This document shows, piece after piece, positions 6,373 through 13,487 of a stretch of DNA of 19,658 nt. Within the stretch, counting starts at the first letter, position 1. Each line of letters opens with the position of its first letter. Source of the DNA: Nocardioidaceae bacterium (GTDB taxonomy: Bacteria > Actinomycetota > Actinomycetes > Propionibacteriales > Nocardioidaceae); NCBI GenBank assembly GCA_013696365.1, contig JACCYS010000038.1:1-19658 (forward strand), in the 5' to 3' direction. The notes under the pieces are model-generated. The model saw only the letters and a list, made by a program, of their open reading frames with translations, searched no databases and was not told the origin of the DNA. Both the position numbers and the translations under genes were made by a program.

Positions 6373-7932
6373 TCAGCCTCGGACGGTGATCTCGGCGACG
6401 GAGCCCCTCCGAGTGCCGGCCTCGACCTCAGGTATCGCGGTGAGCCACACCACCACGTATTGCGTCTCGAACGTCGGCCGGACCGGCAGTGACACCGTCG
6501 TGCCGGCCCGCTTGGACTCGCCCAGCAACTCGAGGTCCTCCACCGACTCGGGGGGAGTGCTGTTTCCGGCTGGGGCGGCGTAGACCTCAATGGTGCTCGG
6601 ACGGCCGACGAGCCTGAGATCGACCTTGCTCACCTCTTGAGCCTCGCCAAGGTCCACGCGCAGTCCGACGCCGGCCTTCTGCAGGTTCAGCTCGCTGTAG
6701 TAACCCACCGTCGTCCACGCGGTGTCCGGATCACCGTCGAAGGTGTTTGCGACAGTGTCGGGGTTCTCCGAACCGTTGCCCAGCGGGTCGAAGTCCTGCA
6801 CATCGGCGATGCTCAGGGCCCGCGAACCGGCGGCCTGTGCGGCTCGGGAATCAGCACCGGTGTCTGCCCCGCCCGGGCCCGGGACCCCCGCCGGCAGGAC
6901 CAGCAGAGCGAACACTGCGACGAGACCCGCCAGTAGCACGATCGCTGCCCACACGAGCAGACGAGCGCCGGTACGCCTACGCGGCGCCGCGGGCACCGAT
7001 GCCACCGGTGTCCGCTGCGTGGTTCGCGGCGGTGGCAGCCTGTTTACCGCCGGCGGCGGTCCGTTGGCGGCGGGCACCACCGGGATCACCCCACGGGGGA
7101 TGGTCTCGTCGTCCTCGCCTGCCGGTGGGGCAAACGAACCCGTGGTCTCGTCGAGTGGGACGAGCACCCCGAGCTCACGGGCCACCTCGTCGGCGGTTCG
7201 CAGGCCGTCGTCCCCATGGCGTGCGCCGATGTCGAGGATGCGGTCGCATACCGCATCTGTCGCCGGGTCAACGCCGGCGCGCACCTGACGGGGCCGCAGC
7301 AGCCGCCCGTGCTCGGTCGGCGCAGCCGGCAGCGAACCGTCGCGCTGGCTGGGCCAACGTGCGACCAGGCAGGCGTACAGCAGTGAGCCCAGGGCCGTGA
7401 CATCGCTCCGCTCACCCAGATCGCTCGAGCCTTCGACGTCGTCGGCGGGTGCGTGCAGCGCCTGGTCTGTGGCAAGGCCGAGCAGGCGGATCGCACCCCC
7501 GTCGGTGACCAGGATGCGCGCCGGGTCGATCCGTCGATGTTGGACACCGGCACGGTGTGCGGCAGCCACCGCCTCGGCGACCTCACGGACGACAGAGATC
7601 GAACGCACCGCCGACAGCGGTCCGGCGCGCAGCACGTTGTCGAGCGAGACCCCGGATGCCCACTCGCGGACGACGTAGGCATAGTCGTTCTCGCGGGCAG
7701 CATCCAGCACGCGCAGAAAGCGGGGGTCCTCCACCGCGGTCGCCCGCCGGGCGGCCACCAGGAACGTTTCGCTGGCGGGATCCTGCCCGCCGATCACCTG
7801 CACGCTCACCGAGCGGTTCAACACGTCGTCTTCGGCGCGCCACATCTGGGCCCGATGGGTCTCACCCACCAAGTCTTCGATCTGGTAGCGGCCGGCAAGC
7901 TGCATGCCGGCAGTCAGCGTCTGCGCGTGCAC
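6373..7932 (-). CDS. Membrane pseudokinase with discoidin-like extracytoplasmic domain (MurJ partner)
   Basis: 519 aa. The GTG start at 7932 follows GAGGACGGG, and an in-frame stop lies shortly upstream. Residues about 15-255 have a Ser/Thr kinase fold (LAGRYQIEDLV; then AVAAAHRAGVQHRRIDPARI), but key catalytic residues are gone: the VAVK lysine is Gln45, the HRD/K/N loop reads HRRIDPARIL (132-141) and there is no DFG (RLLGLA, 149-154). It is therefore a pseudokinase. A Thr-rich juxtamembrane stretch (261-309, with DETTGSF and DDETIPR) precedes one membrane helix (about 324-347). Outside lies a discoidin/F5-8C-like domain (about 370-519; DFDPLGNGSENPDTVANTFD, then DPDTAWTT). This resembles the C-terminal part of mycobacterial MviN (Rv3910), where it is fused to MurJ and binds FhaA after phosphorylation. 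Here it is a separate gene after murJ, probably regulating lipid II export (inference). Confidence 0.8.
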   Translation of the reverse strand: MHAQTLTAGMQLAGRYQIEDLVGETHRAQMWRAEDDVLNRSVSVQVIGGQDPASETFLVAARRATAVEDPRFLRVLDAARENDYAYVVREWASGVSLDNVLRAGPLSAVRSISVVREVAEAVAAAHRAGVQHRRIDPARILVTDGGAIRLLGLATDQALHAPADDVEGSSDLGERSDVTALGSLLYACLVARWPSQRDGSLPAAPTEHGRLLRPRQVRAGVDPATDAVCDRILDIGARHGDDGLRTADEVARELGVLVPLDETTGSFAPPAGEDDETIPRGVIPVVPAANGPPPAVNRLPPPRTTQRTPVASVPAAPRRRTGARLLVWAAIVLLAGLVAVFALLVLPAGVPGPGGADTGADSRAAQAAGSRALSIADVQDFDPLGNGSENPDTVANTFDGDPDTAWTTVGYYSELNLQKAGVGLRVDLGEAQEVSKVDLRLVGRPSTIEVYAAPAGNSTPPESVEDLELLGESKRAGTTVSLPVRPTFETQYVVVWLTAIPEVEAGTRRGSVAEITVRG

Positions 7933-7964
7933 CCCGTCCTCGTCGTCTGCATCGTCGCGCTAGG

Positions 7965-7996
7965 CATGGGTGTTTTCCTGCCCAGAGACACCCATG
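7965..7996. repeat. Inverted repeat between murJ and the pseudokinase gene
   Basis: Perfect 9-bp arms CATGGGTGT (7965-7973) and ACACCCATG (7988-7996) are separated by 14 nt. It lies in the 99-bp gap after the murJ stop codon, upstream of the pseudokinase GTG at 7932. The minus-strand copy is not followed by a T-run, so a simple intrinsic terminator is unlikely. A weak -10-like TAACAT (complement of 7994-7999), with CTGACG 16 nt further upstream (complement of 8016-8021), overlaps one arm. The repeat could be an operator spanning a promoter start, a leader hairpin or an mRNA-processing site. Confidence 0.5.
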
Positions 7997-8031
7997 TTAG
8001 AGGTTGCGGCCAGATCGTCAGCGGTAACCGC

Positions 8032-9678
8032 TCAACGCCGAACCACCGCGCCGAACAGTTGACGGACCTCGCGGAGGCCGAGCAGCCGCGCGGCCACCAG
8101 ATAGACCAGCACCCCGACCGTACCCGCGACCGCCAATGTGACAACTGCACCGCTGTCAGTCTCGACCTCGACACCGAGCCGGTCCAGACCCATCTGGGCC
8201 GCCACCATGCAGCCGGCGCTTGCCGCGCACGCGACCACAAGCCGAGCACAGAATGCGGCCAGGGCACGGTCGATGAGCGCGCCGCCGCCGAGTCGTCGGC
8301 CGAGAACGACGGTGGAGACGGTGGTGCCGAGCAGGTACGCCGCCCCGTAGGCCAGCGCCAGCCGGGTGGCGACCTGCTCGGTCGGCGCATCCGCGGTGAG
8401 CAGCAGCGCAAGGGTGATGTTGGTGCCGCTGACGACCAGCTGCACGACGAACGGCGTACGAGTGTCCTCTTGGGCGTAGAAGGCGCGGAGCACCGAGTAG
8501 TGCACGGTGAACAACAACAACCCTGGAGCGAACGCGGCCACCGTGTAGCCGAGGCTGGCGGTGTTGCCATCGAGCGCGCCGTAGGAGAACAACACGGCAG
8601 CAACAGCGCCGCCAAGGCAGGCCAGCGCGGTGGCGACCGGTGCGATGGCGACCAGCACCAGCCGCAGCGTGGAGACGGTCTCGGCGCGTACCTCGCGCAG
8701 CTTGCCGTCTGCTGCCAGCCGGGACAGCATCGGCATCGTCGCGGTGACCAGCGACACCGTGATCACCGCATGTGGCACTTGTGCGACCAAGAAGGCGCTC
8801 TGATAGGCGGCGACCCCGTTGGCCTCGCCGCCGGTGAGTGCTGCCTCGGTGGAGCTGGCGGTGGCCAGCCGAGTCACCACGAAGTAGGCCACCTGATTGA
8901 CCAGGACGAAGGCCAGCGTCCAGGCGCCGAGCCGAACGGTGCGACCCAGGCCGACACCGCGCAGGTCGGTGCGGAAACGAAACTGAAAACCGGCCGCCCG
9001 GGCGTACGGCACCAGCACCAACGTCTGCACTGCGATCCCCAGGGTCGCACCACCGCCCAGCAATGCCTCCTGGACGCCGGTGAAACCGTCGGTGCCGTTG
9101 GAGGTGCCGTAGGCGAACGCGTAGCCGCCGAGCAGTGCGCAGGCCAAGAGGTTGTTCACGATCGGCGCCCACATCATCGGGCCGAAGCGCTCCCGCGCAT
9201 TGAGCATCTGACCGACGAGCACGAACGTGCCGTAGAAGAAGACCTGCGGCATGCACCACAACATCAGCGCATACGCCGACTCACGCTGGGTGGCCAGCTC
9301 GGGCTCGAAGAGGGCCCCGTCGAAAGCCAACCGGGCGATCACCGGCACGGCCACCATCAGCACCGCGGTGGCGCCGGCGAGCACCAGGGCGCCGAGGCTG
9401 AGCAGTCGTTGCGCGAACGCCTCACCACCGTCGGCGTCGTTGCGCATCGCGCGCACCAGCTGGGGGACCAGCACGACGTTGAATACGCCGCCCGCGACCA
9501 GGATGTAGAGCGAGTTGGGCAACGTGTTGGAGGCGGTGAACAGGTCAGCATCCAGCGATTGACCGAGAACCGCGAGGATCAGTGCCGCGCGGACGAAGCC
9601 GGTCAGTCGCGACAGAACGGTGCCGGCGGCCATGACGGCTCCGGCCGACAGCAGCCGGCTGCGGTCTTGGGCGCTCAC
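8032..9678 (-). CDS. murJ: Lipid II flippase MurJ (MviN family)
   Basis: 548 aa from the GTG at 9678, which overlaps the TGA of the upstream DUF6049 gene (GTGA). The open frame extends 30 codons further but only through the end of that gene. The N-terminus SRLLSAGAVMAAGTVLSRLT leads into FVRAALILAVLG, the hallmark first helix of MurJ. NTLPNSLYILVAGGVFNVVL and later VPQLVRA are also diagnostic. About 14 hydrophobic segments follow, consistent with the MOP-superfamily fold. It flips the peptidoglycan precursor lipid II across the membrane. Unlike the mycobacterial protein it stops after the transporter part (ending LFGAVVRR); the pseudokinase and outer domain are encoded by the next gene. The DUF6049-murJ overlap suggests coupled synthesis. 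No catalytic damage or frameshift is visible. Confidence 0.93.
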   Translation of the reverse strand: MSAQDRSRLLSAGAVMAAGTVLSRLTGFVRAALILAVLGQSLDADLFTASNTLPNSLYILVAGGVFNVVLVPQLVRAMRNDADGGEAFAQRLLSLGALVLAGATAVLMVAVPVIARLAFDGALFEPELATQRESAYALMLWCMPQVFFYGTFVLVGQMLNARERFGPMMWAPIVNNLLACALLGGYAFAYGTSNGTDGFTGVQEALLGGGATLGIAVQTLVLVPYARAAGFQFRFRTDLRGVGLGRTVRLGAWTLAFVLVNQVAYFVVTRLATASSTEAALTGGEANGVAAYQSAFLVAQVPHAVITVSLVTATMPMLSRLAADGKLREVRAETVSTLRLVLVAIAPVATALACLGGAVAAVLFSYGALDGNTASLGYTVAAFAPGLLLFTVHYSVLRAFYAQEDTRTPFVVQLVVSGTNITLALLLTADAPTEQVATRLALAYGAAYLLGTTVSTVVLGRRLGGGALIDRALAAFCARLVVACAASAGCMVAAQMGLDRLGVEVETDSGAVVTLAVAGTVGVLVYLVAARLLGLREVRQLFGAVVRR

Positions 9679-11912
9679 TGCATGCCTGGCTGGGTGCCCG
9701 CCTGGGTGCCTGGCTGGCGGCCGCGGCCCAACAGTCGTCGGACCATGGCCAGCACCAGCACGGCGCATGCGATGCCGAGGATGCCCCAGATCACAACCCC
9801 CACGACGCTGGTTCGCAGGCTGAAGGCCAGTGGGGCACCGAAGGGCCGACCGTCGGCGGTGGCCACCGACGCCGCGGCCGAGGTGACCCCGGGTTGTTCT
9901 ACGCGAGCCTCGACGCTGACTGTGTCACGTTGACCGGGTGCGACGGTGAACTGCCCGGCGGTCTCGAAGCGTGCCCGGTCCGAGGTGCTCGCCGCGGGCA
10001 TGGTTTGCACCTGCACTGAGATGGTCACCGTACGATCGAGCTCGTTGGTCACGGTCAGCGGGAAGCTGCCGCGCGAGCTGGACAGCGTCACGAACGACGG
10101 GCCTGTCAGCCGCACCCCACGCAACAGTTGAGTGACTCGGGCGGCGACGGACTGGATCAGCCGTTGTTGCACGCCGGGGTCACGCAGGGTGGACTCCGAG
10201 ATCGCCAGTGCCACCGCCGAGGCGTACCACGCCTGCAGGTCCCGCCCTCCGCCGACAAGGCTGGCCAGCAGCCGCACCCGGCGGCGCAGTTGCAGGGCCG
10301 CGGCGGTGGTCTCGGCGGGAGCTACCTCGGCAAGCCCACTGAGCTCGCTCTCGTCGGGCACGCCGGGGTTCCCGCGGTAGCGCGCCGGCCCAGGTTCGTC
10401 GCGCAGTTGGTTCCCCAGTGAGACTGGCTTGAGCCAGGGCACGTCCAGGCCTTCGAAGAAGTTCGCGCTCGCCCAGTCGGGTCCGGGGTTCCAGCCGTCC
10501 GGGGTGACGAACGTGGCGGAGATCGGGCCGGTCCGGCGGGAGGGCGCCTGTGCGGCTAGCAGCGCAGTCTCGGCCAGCAGGCGTTGGCGCACCTGCAGTG
10601 CCGACAGCGGCTCACCGGGCGCCGGTCCGCCAGCTGCGAGGGTGGGGTCCGCGACCACGACATCCAGTGGCTCAGAGGCCGTCTCGATGCGCTGCGGCGC
10701 GCCGTCGGGGCTGTCCCACCCGGGAAGCATGCGCGGCGACAGTACCGTGGTGCCGGGTGTTTTCGCTGCGGCGAGCTGGTCCAACCCCTCGGTGGACAAG
10801 ATGCCGGCGTCCGGCAGGTGCAGGATCTTCGACTTGCGGTCCAACAGGCGTCGTTGTGCCGCCCGGGTGGCCAACGCGATGCTGGTGCTCAGCGGCTGGG
10901 AGCCGACCGCGGCCAAGGTGTCCACCGACGCCTCGCCGTAGGTGGTGGTCCAACCGGGGTGGTCGGCCACCAACGTGCGTGCGTCCTCGAACCAGGTCGC
11001 CGACGCCGGGTCCGGATCGGGTGCACCCGACTGGCGTTCCCGGGCTGCGGCAGTGCCGCTGGACCCAGCCGCGGCCGGGGTTGCCTCGTCGGCGAGGCCG
11101 ATCCGGTTGACCAGACCTCCGGGCGGCCCGTACCGGCCCGAGCCGATGTCGCGCGCGGCATCGAGCACGGCGAGGTCGGGGACCACGGTGATCGGGACCG
11201 ACCCGGCAGCAGACCCCAGCCCGACGAGCCTGCGCAACGCGCCGTCGCTGGCCATCGACGAGGTGAGTGCGGCAGTGCGGGCATAGGTTCCGTCACGTCG
11301 GCGCAGCACTTGCGCACCTAGCCGCCAGATCATCGCGACCTCGACTGGCCTGGCCTTCGCGGGGTCGGCCAGCGGAACGTAGGTGCGGGTCCTCCCCAGT
11401 GCCTCCCCGGTCCTCGTGCCGTCGACATCGGTAGCCAGCACCTGGGCGCCCACGGTGTAGACCCCCGGCACACCCGAGATCGGCAATGACTTCCACGGAA
11501 CCTTGACCCGAAATGCATTCTGCTCGTCGGGGCTCAAACGCCCGAGTCGGGCAAACGTCCCGATCTCGGTGACACGGTCGCCGAAGTATGATCCGGCGGG
11601 GCTGTCGTTGGTGGCGGCCAACTCGTCGTGGGTGGTCAGCGGGCTGGGTGACATCACCAGATAGACCTGCACCGCACGCCAAGGCTCCGGGCTGGTGTTA
11701 GTGACCCGGCCCTTGAGGGTGAGCGGACGGCCCGGTCGCAGCGCGGACGGCTCGATCGAGGTGAGCGTCATTCGCAGGCTGTCCTTGTTGCGGCCGGAAG
11801 TCGCTGCGGGTGCTGCTGCCGCAAAGGGGACCACCAACGGTTGCAGCAGCGCAGCGAGGGACACGACCGCCAGCACGGCACGCAACCGTCGCCGTTTGAG
11901 TCCGGCGGTCAC
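9675..11912 (-). CDS. DUF6049-family secreted, membrane-anchored protein (Rv3909-like)
   Basis: 745 aa. The GTG at 11912 is the only sensible start; the frame stays open to 13673, but that part is antisense to pcnA. The N-terminus is a signal peptide: basic LKRRRLRA, hydrophobic VLAVVSLAALLQPLVVPFAA, then an AAAAPA cleavage region. The body starts with an immunoglobulin-like segment (RMTLTSIEPSALRPGRPLTL, then RVTNTSPEPWRAVQVYL) and has a second beta-rich part near the end (FPLTVTNELDRTVTISVQV). A single C-terminal helix (about residues 704-726) and a short basic, Gln/Gly/Thr-rich tail anchor it, with most of the protein outside. No catalytic motif is evident. The family always accompanies murJ in actinomycetes, and the GTGA overlap here suggests a role in lipid II transport or cell-wall assembly (inference). 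A possible leaderless promoter lies upstream. Confidence 0.8.
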   Translation of the reverse strand: MTAGLKRRRLRAVLAVVSLAALLQPLVVPFAAAAPAATSGRNKDSLRMTLTSIEPSALRPGRPLTLKGRVTNTSPEPWRAVQVYLVMSPSPLTTHDELAATNDSPAGSYFGDRVTEIGTFARLGRLSPDEQNAFRVKVPWKSLPISGVPGVYTVGAQVLATDVDGTRTGEALGRTRTYVPLADPAKARPVEVAMIWRLGAQVLRRRDGTYARTAALTSSMASDGALRRLVGLGSAAGSVPITVVPDLAVLDAARDIGSGRYGPPGGLVNRIGLADEATPAAAGSSGTAAARERQSGAPDPDPASATWFEDARTLVADHPGWTTTYGEASVDTLAAVGSQPLSTSIALATRAAQRRLLDRKSKILHLPDAGILSTEGLDQLAAAKTPGTTVLSPRMLPGWDSPDGAPQRIETASEPLDVVVADPTLAAGGPAPGEPLSALQVRQRLLAETALLAAQAPSRRTGPISATFVTPDGWNPGPDWASANFFEGLDVPWLKPVSLGNQLRDEPGPARYRGNPGVPDESELSGLAEVAPAETTAAALQLRRRVRLLASLVGGGRDLQAWYASAVALAISESTLRDPGVQQRLIQSVAARVTQLLRGVRLTGPSFVTLSSSRGSFPLTVTNELDRTVTISVQVQTMPAASTSDRARFETAGQFTVAPGQRDTVSVEARVEQPGVTSAAASVATADGRPFGAPLAFSLRTSVVGVVIWGILGIACAVLVLAMVRRLLGRGRQPGTQAGTQPGMQ
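9678..9716 (-). repeat. 12-bp repeat encoding the C-terminal tail of the DUF6049 protein
   Basis: Three imperfect 12-bp units (9678-9689, 9690-9701, 9702-9713) plus one codon encode the tail motif P/A-G-T/M-Q. The middle unit is CTGGGTGCCCGC and the third CTGGGTGCCTGG. The tail lies on the cytoplasmic side after the anchor helix, just before the overlapping murJ start. Confidence 0.6.
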
Positions 11913-11918
11913 GCGGTC

Positions 11919-11924
11919 ATGGTA
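11919..11924 (-). promoter_or_regulatory. Putative -10 element for a leaderless DUF6049-murJ transcript
   Basis: Minus-strand TACCAT is followed by 6 nt (GACCGC) and then the GTG start codon at 11912-11910. Transcription would begin at or next to the start codon, giving a leaderless mRNA. This is common in actinomycetes and fits the lack of a ribosome site. No convincing -35 is visible, so this is inference. Confidence 0.4.
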
Positions 11925-11970
11925 GAGGTCACGCCGGATGCGGCTCGGCAGGCTGGGCTTGCTGCGCGCG

Positions 11971-11976
11971 TACGAT
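11971..11976 (+). promoter_or_regulatory. Putative -10 element for a leaderless pcnA transcript
   Basis: TACGAT is followed by 8 nt and then the GTG chosen as the pcnA start (11985). No ribosome site precedes that GTG, so a leaderless transcript is plausible. The -35 region is weak. If right, it also supports 11985 over the upstream ATG at 11919 as the pcnA start. Confidence 0.4.
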
Positions 11977-11984
11977 GGCCCGTC

Positions 11985-13487
11985 GTGCCTGACCTGACCG
12001 CGCCCGACCCGGCTGTCCACCACGGTGGCAGCGGGCTCAGCGACCTGCAGCGGGCTGCCGTTGCCGAGCTGGTCCGGGTCGCGCCCGTGGTGCAGCCACT
12101 GGCTCAACGTTTCGCGGCTGCCGGCGAGGAGCTGGCGCTGGTGGGCGGCCCGGTCCGCGACGCCCTGTTGGTGGGTCGGCTTGGCAACGATTGGGATTTT
12201 GCGACTTCGGCACACCCGGAGACCACCGAACGCCTGCTGACGGGCTGGGCCGACGCCGTCTGGGATGTCGGTCGAGCCTTTGGGACGATCGGTGCTCGTA
12301 GCGGGTCGGCGCAGGTCGAGATCACCACGTACCGCTCCGACCGCTACGACGCCACCTCGCGCAAACCCGACGTCGACTTCGGCGACAGCCTCGAGGGCGA
12401 CCTGTCCCGGCGCGACTTCACCGTCAACGCGATGGCCGTGCGCCTGTCGGACCATGAGTTCGTGGACCCGTACGGCGGCTTGGCTGATCTTGCTGCCCGC
12501 CGACTGCGTACACCCGTCACGCCCGTGCAGTCGTTCACCGACGACCCGCTGCGGATGATGCGGGCTGCCCGCTTCGCCGCCCAGTTGGGTTTTACCGCCG
12601 ACGACACCGTGGTCGCCGGGATGCGTGACCTCGGTGACCGGATCACGATCGTGTCGGCCGAGCGGGTGCGCGATGAGCTGGTCAAGCTGCTGTGCTCGAC
12701 CGATCCACGTGGTGGCCTGACGCTGTTGGTGCACACCGGGCTGGCCGACCGGGTGCTGCCCGAGCTGCCGGCTCTGCGCCTGGAGCGGGACGAGCACCAC
12801 CGGCACAAAGACGTCTACGAGCACTCCCTCAAGGTGCTCGAGCAGACGATTGCCTTGGAGGAGCGACTCCCTGCCGGCGGACCCGACCTTGTCGCACGAC
12901 TGGCGGCGCTGCTGCACGACATCGGCAAGCCCCGTACGCGGCGCTTCACCGCCGACGGTGGCGTCACCTTCCACCATCACGACGTGGTGGGTGCCAAGCT
13001 GACCCGCAAGCGGCTGCGAGCGCTGCGCTTCTCCAACGACGTCGTCGACGCGGTCACCGAGTTGGTCGGGCTGCATCTGCGCTTTCACGGCTATGGCAGC
13101 AGCGAGTGGACCGACTCGGCCGTACGCCGCTATGTCCGGGACGCCGGCGACCAACTGGAGCGGCTGCACGTGCTCACCCGCGCCGACACCACCACCCGCA
13201 ACGCCCGCAAGGCGGTGCGTCTGCAGGGCATCTACGACGACATCGAGGCGCGAATCGCCAGGCTGGCCGAGGAGGAGGGTCGCGCCAAGGTGCGGCCCGA
13301 CCTGGACGGCAAACAGATCATGGCACTGCTTGACCTGCCGCCGGGACGGATCGTCGGCGAGGCCTACCGGCATCTGCTCGAGCAGCGGCTGGAGCACGGC
13401 CCGCTGGGCGACGAGCGTGCCCGTGCAGAGTTGTTCAGCTGGTGGGAGCGGCGACAGGCCGGCGAGGCAGCACCCGAGCAGCGATGA
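11985..13487 (+). CDS. pcnA: CCA tRNA nucleotidyltransferase (PcnA/Cca family)
   Basis: 500 aa from the GTG at 11985; an ATG at 11919 would add 22 residues that overlap the promoter region of the divergent gene. Nucleotidyltransferase motifs are LVGGPVRDALL (52-62) and the metal-binding DWD (69-71) in NDWDFAT. EGDLSRRDFTVNAMA (137-151) and DDPLRMMRAARFAAQLGF (186-203) are the class II head/neck signatures. An HD phosphohydrolase-type domain follows (HRHKDVYEHSL, 272-282; LLHDIGKPRTRR, 309-320). The C-terminus (RVRPDLDGKQIM-like, LLSWW-like) matches mycobacterial PcnA (Rv3907c) closely. It adds CCA to tRNA 3' ends. It is divergent from the DUF6049-murJ operon and its last 53 bp overlap the convergent MFS gene. 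The mutT4-type NUDIX gene found next to it in mycobacteria is missing. Confidence 0.93.
   Translation: MPDLTAPDPAVHHGGSGLSDLQRAAVAELVRVAPVVQPLAQRFAAAGEELALVGGPVRDALLVGRLGNDWDFATSAHPETTERLLTGWADAVWDVGRAFGTIGARSGSAQVEITTYRSDRYDATSRKPDVDFGDSLEGDLSRRDFTVNAMAVRLSDHEFVDPYGGLADLAARRLRTPVTPVQSFTDDPLRMMRAARFAAQLGFTADDTVVAGMRDLGDRITIVSAERVRDELVKLLCSTDPRGGLTLLVHTGLADRVLPELPALRLERDEHHRHKDVYEHSLKVLEQTIALEERLPAGGPDLVARLAALLHDIGKPRTRRFTADGGVTFHHHDVVGAKLTRKRLRALRFSNDVVDAVTELVGLHLRFHGYGSSEWTDSAVRRYVRDAGDQLERLHVLTRADTTTRNARKAVRLQGIYDDIEARIARLAEEEGRAKVRPDLDGKQIMALLDLPPGRIVGEAYRHLLEQRLEHGPLGDERARAELFSWWERRQAGEAAPEQR

Noticed and set aside
7453..9933. An 826-codon plus-strand frame opposite the pseudokinase and murJ
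   Set aside because: Its product is low-complexity, rich in Gln, His, Arg and Gly, with no recognisable motif, and it mirrors the codon pattern of two well supported genes on the other strand.
10788..10796. A near match to the DnaA box (GGTGGACAA)
   Set aside because: Single, imperfect and inside the DUF6049 coding sequence; no cluster of boxes is present, so it is not an origin signal.
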